The notes beneath the pieces are model-generated. The model ran no database searches. It saw only the letters and a list, made by a program, of their open reading frames with translations, and was not told where the DNA came from. Made by a program: the position numbers and the translations under genes. Of a stretch of DNA of 64,000 nucleotides, positions 9,297-16,609 are shown piece after piece. Source of the stretch: Paracoccus sp. TOH (GTDB lineage: Bacteria > Pseudomonadota > Alphaproteobacteria > Rhodobacterales > Rhodobacteraceae); contig NZ_CP098362.1 in the NCBI RefSeq assembly GCF_030388245.1, positions 558,001 to 622,000 on the forward strand, written 5' to 3'. Numbering within the stretch: position 1 is the stretch's first letter; each line of letters begins with the position of its first letter.

Positions 9297-10663
9297 TGTC
9301 CGACCGCCCCTACCCGACCCTCGCCGAGGCGACGCGCATCTGGGCACGAATTGGGTTGCTCAGTTTCGGCGGGCCCGCCGGGCAGATCGCTCTGATGCAC
9401 CGCATCCTGGTCGAGGAGCAGCGCTGGCTGGGCGAGCAGCGATTCCTCCACGCGCTGAACTATTGCATGTTGCTGCCGGGTCCCGAGGCGATGCAGTTGG
9501 CCGTTTATATCGGTTGGCTTATGCATCGCACGCTTGGCGGGATCATCGCAGGGCTTCTTTTCGTGCTGCCGGGCGTCGTCGCGATCATGGCGCTCAGCTG
9601 GATCTATGCGATCTGGGGCGATGCCGCCCCAGTCGAGGCGCTGTTTTTCGGCCTAAAGGCCGCCGTCCTTGCCATCGTGGTGCAGGCAGTGATTCGCATC
9701 GGCAGCCGGGCGCTTAAGAACGGCGCGATGATCGGCATCGCGGCAGCCTCCTTCGTCGCGATCTTCGTCTTCGGCATCCCTTTTCCGCTCATCGTCCTGA
9801 TGGCTGGGCTGGTCGGCTTTCTTGCTGCACGCGCGCATCTGCCTGCCTTTCGGGGCGGCGGCGGACATAGCAAGGTCGGGGCGAACCAGATCGCCGATGC
9901 CAACACGCTGTTGGGCGAGGAAACCCCCGAGCATACGTACCTCAATCGGGCTTGGGCGTTGCGGGTCTCGATCGTGATCCTCGCGCTGTGGCTCCTGCCG
10001 GTGGCGGCGCTGTTTCTTACGCTCGGACCCCAGAACGTCTTCTCCCAGATAGCGGGCTTCTTCAGCGTCATGGCGGTGGTGACCTTCGGTGGCGCGTATG
10101 CGGTTCTGGCCTATGTCGCGCAGGAGGCGGTGCAGAATTTCGGCTGGCTCGCCCCAGGCGAGATGTTAGACGGGCTGGGCATGGCCGAGACGACGCCGGG
10201 CCCCCTGATTATGGTCACGCAATTCGTCGGCTTCATGGGCGCCCTGCGTGAGGCGGGCGCGCTACCTCCGCTGCTTGCCGGCACGCTCGGCGGGTTTCTG
10301 ACGACTTGGGTCACCTTCGCGCCGTGCTTCCTGTGGATTTTCCTCGGTGCGCCCTTCATCGAGCGGCTCAGGGACAACCAGGTTCTATCTGCCGCGTTGA
10401 CAGCAATTACCGCGGCGGTGGTGGGCGTGATCGCAAACCTCGCGGTGTGGTTCGGCCTGCACGTCCTCTTCTCCGAGCTGCGCCCGGTGGGAGCGCGATG
10501 GCTGGCGCTGGAGCTGCCGGTCTGGTCCAGTCTTGACCCTTGGGCAGCGCTGCTGACGGGGGTGGCGCTGATCGCGGTGCTGGGCTTTCGCCTGTCGCCT
10601 GTGACGGTGCTGGCCGGCTGTGCTCTCACCCAACTGGCGCTGCGGCTGCCGGGGCTGATCTGA
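9296..10663 (+). CDS. chrA: ChrA, chromate efflux transporter
   Basis: Inner-membrane CHR-family transporter of 455 residues that exports chromate. It has the two homologous CHR halves of the long-chain type: FGGPAGQIALMH at about 24-35 and VTFGGAYAVLAYVAQEAV in the second half, each followed by PGP-type loops (LLPGPEAMQLA; ETTPGPLIMVTQFVGF). The start codon overlaps the chrB stop (TAATG). The operon ends in an intrinsic terminator at 10715-10746. Confidence 0.92.
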   Translation: MSDRPYPTLAEATRIWARIGLLSFGGPAGQIALMHRILVEEQRWLGEQRFLHALNYCMLLPGPEAMQLAVYIGWLMHRTLGGIIAGLLFVLPGVVAIMALSWIYAIWGDAAPVEALFFGLKAAVLAIVVQAVIRIGSRALKNGAMIGIAAASFVAIFVFGIPFPLIVLMAGLVGFLAARAHLPAFRGGGGHSKVGANQIADANTLLGEETPEHTYLNRAWALRVSIVILALWLLPVAALFLTLGPQNVFSQIAGFFSVMAVVTFGGAYAVLAYVAQEAVQNFGWLAPGEMLDGLGMAETTPGPLIMVTQFVGFMGALREAGALPPLLAGTLGGFLTTWVTFAPCFLWIFLGAPFIERLRDNQVLSAALTAITAAVVGVIANLAVWFGLHVLFSELRPVGARWLALELPVWSSLDPWAALLTGVALIAVLGFRLSPVTVLAGCALTQLALRLPGLI

Positions 10664-10714
10664 TCTTGAGAGACCGCGGCCGGTAGTTGCGTCCGCGGAT
10701 CCACAATAGCCTTT

Positions 10715-10746
10715 AAGGGTCACGAAGGAATCCGTGGCCTTTTTTT
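10715..10746 (+). terminator. Intrinsic terminator of chrBA
   Basis: Ten-pair stem AAGGGTCACG / CGTGGCCTTT (two G-T pairs) around an 8-nt loop, running into seven T residues. It lies 51 bp after the chrA stop. Confidence 0.85.
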
Positions 10747-11001
10747 GACTACGCGATGATAGGGGGTGTTCTCTCTGGCAGCCGAGCAGCCGCCTACTGT
10801 TCCAAACGATACAGTACCTCGGGTGGAGCTGCGCATTGCCGTCATGGCATCAGCGAAACCATGAAAACTAACGGAAAGGCCATGTTCCCAGAGCGACCAG
10901 ATTCCGCCACTGTCGGCCTGTATTCAGTAATGCGGTTAACGATAATTGGCCGGGTGGTAACCCGGCCAATGCTGGAGCCATGCTATCCCGGCCCCCACCA
11001 C
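10747..11001. other. Left junction region of the prophage, no gene
   Basis: Between the chrBA terminator and the phage late terminator, about 255 bp hold no supported gene. Besides the palindrome at 10945-10970 I see no repeat of the right junction longer than 7 bp. The host-phage boundary must lie here. Confidence 0.4.
10945..10970. repeat. 10-bp inverted repeat near the left prophage end
   Basis: ATTGGCCGGG / CCCGGCCAAT, perfect, separated by TGGTAA. No T-tract follows on the plus strand and only a mixed AT stretch on the minus strand. It may be a backup terminator, or an integrase or host-protein binding site. Confidence 0.6.
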
Positions 11002-11033
11002 AAAAAATAACAGCCCCGGCCCAGGGCCGGGGC
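11002..11033 (-). terminator. Terminator of the phage late operon
   Basis: Perfect 9-bp stem GCCCCGGCC / GGCCGGGGC with a 3-nt loop. Read on the minus strand it is followed by TGTTATTTTTTG. It lies 20 bp beyond the last late gene and marks the end of the leftward transcript. Confidence 0.85.
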
Positions 11034-11053
11034 ATCTTGTTAGGCCGGTGGAA

Positions 11054-11254
11054 TTATCTCACGCCCCATCTGGCAAAGATCGCGCCGGAGAGGCCAGCGG
11101 CCGCAACCGCGGCACCGATCACCGCCGCTACATTGATCGACAGCATATGGGTGGCGGCGTCATAGGTGACGCCCCAGCCGCCAAGCATGCCGGCCAGCAT
11201 GGTGAGCAGCGGCGACAGGACATAGATTGCCATGCGAACGAAAACGGAATTCAT
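11054..11254 (-). CDS. Small phage membrane protein, putative holin or lysis accessory
   Basis: 66 residues with two hydrophobic segments (about 5-25 and 40-60) and a short basic tail (ARWGVR). AAGGAG lies upstream of the ATG. It is the last gene of the lysis cassette, directly after the endolysin gene. Size, topology and place suggest a class II holin or a pinholin; no specific family is recognised. A second holin-like gene lies at 14865-15185, so which protein triggers lysis is open. Confidence 0.55.
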   Translation of the reverse strand: MNSVFVRMAIYVLSPLLTMLAGMLGGWGVTYDAATHMLSINVAAVIGAAVAAAGLSGAIFARWGVR

Positions 11255-11287
11255 AGGTCAGCTCCTTTTCAGGTTTGGGGAGGATGG

Positions 11288-11923
11288 TCAGGTCAGCACC
11301 GACAGTTCGCGCGCGACGAGATCGCGCAGACGATCGCCAACGGTGACGGGATCGGCCGGCGCCGACATGCCGGGTAAAACGGTGATGTCCCATTTGTTTT
11401 TCTGGGTTACGCCCAGCGTCGGCTGGATCTCGGCATGCGACAGTGTGGACCAGCGCGAGACCGGAATGTCGTAGGTCGAGCACAGCCGCGCAGTCTCGCG
11501 CGCAAGAGCCGCGACCTGCGCCGGCGTGATCGGCGCCTTGCCCCAGGAGAAGGGCCGCTCCACCGCACGGGACATGGCGCAGATCGACAGACCAATGGCG
11601 CCGCCATTGGCGTTCAGGGTGTGGGAGCGCGAGGCAGTCGGATCCACTGGCCATCGGATCTTGCCATCGCCGCTAATCAACGCGTGATAGGACCGCAGAT
11701 CTGTGGCATTGGGTTCGTGTCCGCCGGCGGTCCAGTGCCAATGGATGCGGGTGATGCCCGTCGGGTGCTGGAACGGCAGCCCCTTGGCACGCTGTGCCTC
11801 GATCGCCGCAGCATGGGCCGCACGCGTCCGGGGGCCAACGGCCCCGTCGATGGGACCGGGCCCAAAGCCCAAGGCGGCGCATCGCGCCTGGCGGACGCGC
11901 ACCACGTTCATGACTGCTGTCAT
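11288..11923 (-). CDS. Phage endolysin, peptidoglycan-binding plus N-acetylmuramoyl-L-alanine amidase
   Basis: 211 residues. The N-terminal 45 residues look like a peptidoglycan-binding repeat (RQARCAALGFGPGPIDGAVGPRTRAAH). The rest resembles the amidase_2 fold: HWHWTAGG at about 61-68 and RSYHALISGDG around 77-87 supply metal-type histidines, and a late LSHAEIQPTLGVTQKNKWDI segment matches the third His plus Lys/Asp of that family. It would cut the peptide from muramic acid at lysis. There is no signal peptide, so it depends on a holin. A GGAG site precedes the ATG, and a terminator hairpin lies immediately upstream. Confidence 0.8.
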   Translation of the reverse strand: MTAVMNVVRVRQARCAALGFGPGPIDGAVGPRTRAAHAAAIEAQRAKGLPFQHPTGITRIHWHWTAGGHEPNATDLRSYHALISGDGKIRWPVDPTASRSHTLNANGGAIGLSICAMSRAVERPFSWGKAPITPAQVAALARETARLCSTYDIPVSRWSTLSHAEIQPTLGVTQKNKWDITVLPGMSAPADPVTVGDRLRDLVARELSVLT

Positions 11924-11937
11924 GTCGGTTCTCCAAT

Positions 11938-11961
11938 GAAAAGCCCCGCACGAGGCGGGGC
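11938..11961 (-). terminator. Intrinsic terminator just upstream of the endolysin start
   Basis: Stem GCCCCGC / GCGGGGC (11943-11949 and 11955-11961). Read on the minus strand it is followed by TTTT. It sits 15-38 bp before the endolysin ATG, so late transcripts must read through it, as antiterminated phage transcripts do. Confidence 0.7.
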
Positions 11962-12529
11962 GGCTGCTGACTGATCAAAACCTAACAAAGTATAGGTCGG
12001 TGACGGAACCGAATGACCGTTTTCGCGGTTTTCGACCGGTGACGAGTGATTTGGTTAGTGAGTATCCGAGGCCTCGGAGTTTTTCGATCATTCCCACCGC
12101 AACATCATACGCTCTGTCGTCAGTTGAAGGCGGTTGTTATAGGCTCGCCTCGATTCGCAGTTTTGAGACGCGCGAATCTCGGCTCCCGGCAGGTCCTGGC
12201 AGATGTGCTGGGAGCCGATCACTTTCCGCACCGATGTGCGGCCCCAATGTGGTATGCTGAGAAAGGTCCGCCATACTTTTCAGCGGACCGGGGCCTCCGC
12301 CTCTTGTGCGCAACTTCGGCGGAGGCCTTGGTGGTAACGGGTTTATTTGATAGGCTAATACTAGCCCGCCTCTAGCGTCGCTGGGTGTCGGCTTCCGTCT
12401 CTCGCTTCTTTACCCAGCGGGGCCGATCCAGAGCGTTTCGCGAGCTCTTTTTCGCCGATGCATTTTTTGTGATGCAACCTTCGCGGAGCCTGGCGCTATA
12501 TCTCTCCGAGACTGCCTTGGAGCTAAACG
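11962..12529. other. Gene-poor spacer with two tandem hairpins
   Basis: About 570 bp between the lysis cassette and the RcnB-like gene. An open frame at 12046-12375 has no ribosome-binding site or family resemblance and I do not accept it. Two hairpins are evident: GGTCCGC / GCGGACC (12265-12271, 12283-12289) and a 10-bp GGCCTCCGCC / GGCGGAGGCC (12292-12301, 12318-12327). Neither has a strong T-tract. The stretch may carry the promoter of the 12530 gene. Confidence 0.45.
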
Positions 12530-12949
12530 ATGAAGCTGACAATGAAACTGATGACCGCGCTGGTGATCGCCACCATGGGAGCCGCCCCGGTCGCGGCCGA
12601 TCCGGGCCGCGGGAATGGCAAAGGCGCGTCTGGCCGTCACCATCATGAACGGGGGCCCCGAGAGGTCCACCGCGTGCAATCCCGCTACGTGGCAGATTGC
12701 CCACCCGGTCTTGCCAAAAAGAACCCGCCTTGCGTTCCACCGGGACAGGTAGGCAAGCGCTTTGGTACGCGCGTGGGCGACACGCTCCGCATCGGAGACT
12801 ATGTGCTCATCCGCGACTTTGACCGTTACGATTTGGAGCGGCGTAATGGCTGGAGCTACTACAGGGATGACGACCGCATATATCGGATCGACAGCGGCAC
12901 CCGGAAGATCCTCGCCGTCCTGAACCTGATTGATGCTTTTTCTCGGTAA
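12530..12949 (+). CDS. Secreted RcnB-like protein, candidate lysogenic-conversion gene
   Basis: 139 residues with a clean signal peptide (MKLTMKLMTALVIATMGAAPVAAD, cleavage after about residue 23). The mature part starts Gly/Arg/His-rich (GRHHHERGPREV), carries a Cys pair in CPPGLAKKNPPC, and ends in an RcnB-type segment (GDYVLIRDFDRYDL, WSYYRDDDRIYRID). RcnB proteins are small periplasmic proteins linked to metal homeostasis in E. coli; many alphaproteobacterial relatives are uncharacterised. GGAG lies 7 nt upstream. It runs against the late genes and has its own terminator at 13061, as expected of a moron expressed in the lysogen. Confidence 0.6.
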   Translation: MKLTMKLMTALVIATMGAAPVAADPGRGNGKGASGRHHHERGPREVHRVQSRYVADCPPGLAKKNPPCVPPGQVGKRFGTRVGDTLRIGDYVLIRDFDRYDLERRNGWSYYRDDDRIYRIDSGTRKILAVLNLIDAFSR

Positions 12950-13060
12950 GCGGACAGCGCGAGGGCCTTTTCAATACCTTAGGCTGATTGACGTTTTCCC
13001 GATCCGGCATCAGATTCTGAGGCGTAGACCGTGGATCACGTTCTACCCCCATTGGTGACT

Positions 13061-13090
13061 GCCCCCGCACTCTCTGGCGGGGGCTTTTTT
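13061..13090 (+). terminator. Intrinsic terminator after the RcnB-like gene
   Basis: Perfect 8-bp stem GCCCCCGC / GCGGGGGC with an 8-nt loop followed by six T residues. It lies about 110 bp after the stop and stops plus-strand transcription before the tail genes. Confidence 0.9.
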
Positions 13091-13110
13091 CGCTTCCGAT
13101 GGGCCGAGGG

Positions 13111-13296
13111 CTACGGGTCGATTCCTTGCGCATCGATTGGCGACGGCGGGACGAACTGCCCGTCGACATGGGCCCAGCCGATGCCCACCGTGTTATCGGA
13201 GCCGACCACCACCCAACCCTCGGGTGCGGCAAAGCTATCAGCCTCGACGGTCACCTGGACAACCAAGCCATTCTCGATTTTCGCCACGTAGATCAT
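13111..13296 (-). CDS. Small phage tail-associated protein, unknown
   Basis: 61 residues, beta-rich: MIYVAKIENGLVVQVTVEA then EGWVVVGSDNTVGIGWAHVDGQFVPP. The pattern (W near the middle, GW.H.DGQF.PP at the end) is common in short proteins encoded just downstream of tail fibres, some acting as fibre chaperones. The start overlaps the 3' end of the Gly-rich gene by 4 bp. Confidence 0.6.
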   Translation of the reverse strand: MIYVAKIENGLVVQVTVEADSFAAPEGWVVVGSDNTVGIGWAHVDGQFVPPSPIDAQGIDP

Positions 13297-14165
13297 GCCA
13301 TCACCACCTGCACCTGATCGGCGCGGACCACGAGGATGCCGAACCCATTCCCGGCCGCGCCGGCGTATTGCTCATCGGCCCCGTAGTAGCAGCCACCGGA
13401 ACCGCTGCCCCACGTCTCGTCGGGCGAGGATACGGGCGTCACAGTCCGATGGCCTTTGCCCCCTCGACAAACCTCCACGGGGTTTGCAATCCAGCCAAGG
13501 AGCCTCCCGGGCCCACCCGGCCCGCCAAGAGACGGCGTTCCATCCCCGCCCGCGCCATCTGCGCCGCCACCACCGCCAGCAGAGCGTTGCTGCACATCGG
13601 TGCTGGCATTTGCGGCACCGCCGGGAAAGCCACCCGTCGCCCCGGACCCCGGCAAGCCCATGGTTGATCCGGCCGCAGCCGCCCCCCCGCCGTTTCCGCC
13701 GTTTTCACCATCTACGCTGCCGGACTGCCCGCCCTTGCCGCCTCCAAGCGCGTCGAGCGTTTCGTTCGGGCAGACGAGTTGCGACGGGCTGCCATTTGAG
13801 GCGGCTCCGCCAGTCTTATTGGCGCGGGGTGCGCCAGCACCGATCGACATTGAATAGTTCCCCGCCGCAAACAGCTTCCCGGTCTGCTCGATCAGCTGCC
13901 CGGCGCCGCCGCCTGCCGGCACCCAGCCCGAGGTGCTCAGACCGCCGTTGGCCCCGCCCGCAGCAAGAGCCAGGTTGCCGGTGACGGCATGGGTCAATGT
14001 GAACGACCCCGATCGCTGCCACAGCACCTCGATGTAATTTACGCCGCCGCGCGAGAACGGCGTGATGATGCCGTTGGTGACGGTGAGCGTGGGCAGCGGC
14101 GAGGGGCCAGTCGTAGTTGCGGATCCCGGCAGCAGGCCCAGACCAAGCGCCAGACCGATGAACAT
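13293..14165 (-). CDS. Glycine-rich phage tail tip / adhesin-like protein
   Basis: About 290 residues. An N-terminal hydrophobic stretch (MFIGLALGLGLLPG) is followed by a beta-type domain and then a long Gly-rich region with GGGKGGQSG, GGNGGGAAAAG, GGGGGADGAGG and GGPGGPG tracts, ending in an ILVVRADQV strand. Such Gly-rich phage proteins form polyglycine-II receptor-binding tips. I prefer the start at 14165, where TGATG couples it to the upstream gene; a start at 14174 is possible. It is the most plausible host-range determinant of the distal tail. Confidence 0.6.
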   Translation of the reverse strand: MFIGLALGLGLLPGSATTTGPSPLPTLTVTNGIITPFSRGGVNYIEVLWQRSGSFTLTHAVTGNLALAAGGANGGLSTSGWVPAGGGAGQLIEQTGKLFAAGNYSMSIGAGAPRANKTGGAASNGSPSQLVCPNETLDALGGGKGGQSGSVDGENGGNGGGAAAAGSTMGLPGSGATGGFPGGAANASTDVQQRSAGGGGGADGAGGDGTPSLGGPGGPGRLLGWIANPVEVCRGGKGHRTVTPVSSPDETWGSGSGGCYYGADEQYAGAAGNGFGILVVRADQVQVVMA

Positions 14166-14428
14166 CAGACCCACCCTGTGATATCGGTGGCCGTCGTGCC
14201 GGTGGCCAGGATCCGATCCGCGCTCACCGCATAGGTGCCGGCCGGCAGAGCGGCCGTCTCATAGGTCTGGCCATCGAGACCGCGCCACGCCAGCGTGCCG
14301 GACGCACCAAGGGTCACGGCGCGGATGACCTCGGGCAGGTCGTCGCCATCACTGGGCGTGATGGCATAAGAGCCGATCGCTGACGCGTTCGCGCCGATCG
14401 AATAAGGGCTGAATCGATTTCCGGGCAT
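14165..14428 (-). CDS. Spike-base-like protein of the RCAP_rcc01079 family
   Basis: 87 residues beginning MPGNRFSPYSIGANASAI with the core ITPSDGDDLPEVIRAVTLGASG and a C-terminal DRILATGTTATDITGW. This matches the family named after the spike-base protein of the Rhodobacter capsulatus gene transfer agent (ITPSDG, RA..VG, ATGTTAT.I motifs, from memory). In GTA it supports a head spike; here it is encoded with tail fibre genes, so it may hold a tail spike. Its stop is coupled (TGATG) to the Gly-rich gene. Confidence 0.65.
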   Translation of the reverse strand: MPGNRFSPYSIGANASAIGSYAITPSDGDDLPEVIRAVTLGASGTLAWRGLDGQTYETAALPAGTYAVSADRILATGTTATDITGWV

Positions 14429-14864
14429 AGGTCTACCTCATGATGATGGCGCCCTTTGGGTGGGTGCGTAGGGTTGAGAAGAGCAGCACACGGCCGCGAA
14501 TACCGTTCCCACGCGACGCGGAACGGTATGGGAGCTACTATCGAATTGTTCCGGGTACGGTCTCTGTTTACCCCAATATTGAACGCAACGGTTTAGATGA
14601 GTTCCGCGAACGTTCGGCGAACATCCCAATCCAAATGCCTGTCGCACCAATGGGCAGATGCTGGGCAAATTTGCCTATTTCCATCTGACGTTCAGAGTTT
14701 AATTACGTGACCGTTACCAGTGCGATGTTACCTGCGGCCCTTATTGCCGCAACCCTTGGGGCCCCGCCAGAAAACTGGCGGGCCTCGTCTTTTCTCGACA
14801 CCGTCATTTTGCGGCGCTGGACGATCTGGTGTCGAAGGAACTGAGGATCACCGTCGAGGACTGA
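14429..14864. other. Gene-free stretch with a long palindrome
   Basis: 436 bp without a supported gene. It holds a perfect 10-bp inverted repeat ATACCGTTCC / GGAACGGTAT with a 10-bp spacer (14500-14529), the two-turn spacing expected of a dimeric protein site, and a CCCGCCAG / CTGGCGGG hairpin at 14763-14782. Confidence 0.5.
14763..14782 (+). terminator. Hairpin, possible weak terminator
   Basis: CCCGCCAG / CTGGCGGG with loop AAAA, followed after a few bases by TCTTTTCTC. It would act on plus-strand transcription, but no plus-strand gene lies just upstream. Confidence 0.35.
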
Positions 14865-15185
14865 TCAGCGGCGTCGGTCTGCCCAGCGTTCGAGTACCGC
14901 CCCCGCGCCTCGAGGGCCGAGATAGGACAGGACCGCAACCAAGGCCACTGATTGCGTGTCAGTGAGTGCGAGATAATCGGCCAATCCGTCGCCAACCATT
15001 GCCATTCCTATGCAAGTCGGCAATTCCCAGGCCAAATCGCGGGACCAGATCGGCCGCCGCTTTGCCCGGACCTCGCCGGCATGATACATGAGCCGTCCGG
15101 AAAATGCGGCCAGCAGCGTTGTCGCTGCGCCGCCGAACAACTTGTTCATGGCCTCGATCAAGCCGGGCTCGGGTGGGGTGTCCAT
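14865..15185 (-). CDS. Phage holin-like protein (LydA type)
   Basis: 106 residues from the ATG at 15185, chosen because CGGAGAG lies just upstream; the open frame extends further but without family resemblance. The protein has hydrophobic segments around 15-30, 50-70 and 75-90, with WELPTCIGMAMVGDGLADYL and ALVAVLSYLGPRGAGAVLERW, typical of LydA-like holins of alphaproteobacterial prophages. It would permeabilise the membrane for the endolysin. It lies away from the endolysin, separated by spike, adhesin and moron genes. Confidence 0.65.
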   Translation of the reverse strand: MDTPPEPGLIEAMNKLFGGAATTLLAAFSGRLMYHAGEVRAKRRPIWSRDLAWELPTCIGMAMVGDGLADYLALTDTQSVALVAVLSYLGPRGAGAVLERWADRRR

Positions 15186-15285
15186 CGTCTCTCCGTAAAT
15201 TGCAGTCGATTGCCGGGGTGGCGGTATTAACCAGGACGGTCTACATTTGCCCCACGTCTCCACCCCGTCCCTTGAAGCAGCTGAT

Positions 15286-16401
15286 ATGATTGATGAGCCT
15301 CTACCCGAGACCGGTTGGTCACGCGAAGTCCTGCATTTGCAAGGCGCAACAGTGTGCCCGGCGGAGGACATGGATGACGCACCGGGCGTTTGGGCCGGTG
15401 GTGACATTCCAGAGGCCGCCACTTGGCGGGAGGGAATCAGGGTCACCCTGCCGATCGCCGAACCGCCTGAGGCTGAGCATCGTCTGTCCGGTAAGCACCT
15501 CTGGGGCGGCATCTATTTCGGTCACTTCGGCCATTTCCTGGTCGAGACCATTTCGCGCCTCTGGGCGGCTGAACAGGAAGGCATCGACAGCGTCCTGTTC
15601 ACACCGCGCCACGGCAAGCTGAAGGATTTCGCAACCTATCAGGCCGATATCCTGGACCTGTTCCTTCCGAATTCGAAGGTTCAGATCCTGCGCGAGCCAA
15701 CCGAGGTTGAGGGCCTGCTCGTTGCCGGTCAGGGGTTCGGGATCGGTAACATCTCTGCAGGCACGCCCGAATTCCGTGCATTCGTCCAGCGCGCGATGCA
15801 GGATGTAGAGCCCAGAAAAGTGGAAAAAATCTACATCTCGCGGACGCGGTTCAATGGGAAGGGCGGCATCATCGACGAGCCGCTGCTCGAGGAGAATCTG
15901 ATCGCCCAAGGCTATACGCCGATCTTCCCCGAGAAGCTGCCCTTCCGGGAGCAACTCTCCCTGTTCAAGAGCGCGAAGAAAATCATCGGCCTCGACAGCT
16001 CGGCCTTTCATGTCCTGGGCTATGTCGCCACTCCCGAACAAGACATCTGTATCGTGACCAGGCGCAACCACCCGGCCTATGAGCACATCGCCGCGCACTT
16101 ACGGGCCTTCACAGGCCGAGCACCGACCGTCATCGAGGCCGTTGCCGCAGACTGGATGCCGGAACGGCAGAAGATGCCGAACCACACCAGCTGGGGCGAA
16201 CTGGATGGCGACGCCGTGAAAGAGGCCTTGGTCGGCACCGGGTTCATTTCGGACCCAGCGAGATGGATCGCATCCAGTCCGGCCCGCTTCTCCGGCGCCC
16301 TCAAGTGGGCCGAAGAGAAAAGCAAGGAACCGCTCGTCCGGCGCGATGCCGAAGAAACCCTCGCCCGCACCCGTAAGAAGCTCGCCAAGCAGGGGGCCTG
16401 A
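15286..16401 (+). CDS. GT61-family glycosyltransferase, candidate surface-modification gene
   Basis: 371 residues from ATG 15286 (a TTG at 15247 would add 13). It matches the GT61/DUF563 family: GIYFGHFGHFLVETISRLW at about 88-105 of the longer form, then KIYISRTRF, FREQLSLFKSAKKIIGLDSSAFHV and a VTRRNH turn. These enzymes add sugars to capsular or O-antigen polysaccharide and are cytoplasmic. It is transcribed against the surrounding tail genes and is followed 1 bp later by a zinc-ribbon gene. In a prophage the likely role is changing host surface sugar to block superinfection; this is inferred. Confidence 0.75.
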   Translation: MIDEPLPETGWSREVLHLQGATVCPAEDMDDAPGVWAGGDIPEAATWREGIRVTLPIAEPPEAEHRLSGKHLWGGIYFGHFGHFLVETISRLWAAEQEGIDSVLFTPRHGKLKDFATYQADILDLFLPNSKVQILREPTEVEGLLVAGQGFGIGNISAGTPEFRAFVQRAMQDVEPRKVEKIYISRTRFNGKGGIIDEPLLEENLIAQGYTPIFPEKLPFREQLSLFKSAKKIIGLDSSAFHVLGYVATPEQDICIVTRRNHPAYEHIAAHLRAFTGRAPTVIEAVAADWMPERQKMPNHTSWGELDGDAVKEALVGTGFISDPARWIASSPARFSGALKWAEEKSKEPLVRRDAEETLARTRKKLAKQGA

Positions 16402-16402
16402 A

Positions 16403-16594
16403 ATGCAGTACCTATACGATTATGATGACGGAATTCTCGATCCCGAAGAGTGCGATTATGATCCTCCGGCTGGAACCAAGGAATGCGTGACATGCGGTGC
16501 CTGGTTCATCCCGAAGCTGTCTGAGCAGTCGGAATGCCGCGGCTGCATAGCGTTGGAGCGTGCGGGCAAAGCTCACGCTTTCCGGCAGCACTGA
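16403..16594 (+). CDS. Small zinc-ribbon protein
   Basis: 63 residues. An acidic N-terminus (MQYLYDYDDGILDPEE) precedes a ribbon with CVTC and CRGC pairs 16 residues apart. AGGGGG lies just upstream of the ATG, overlapping the end of the glycosyltransferase gene, so the two are co-transcribed. Function unknown; the cysteine spacing suggests one structural zinc. Confidence 0.6.
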   Translation: MQYLYDYDDGILDPEECDYDPPAGTKECVTCGAWFIPKLSEQSECRGCIALERAGKAHAFRQH

Positions 16595-16609
16595 ACCGTA
16601 GACAAGCAG

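Noticed and set aside
12046..12375. 109-codon plus-strand ORF in the phage spacer
   Set aside because: No ribosome-binding site, no family resemblance, and it runs through two hairpins.
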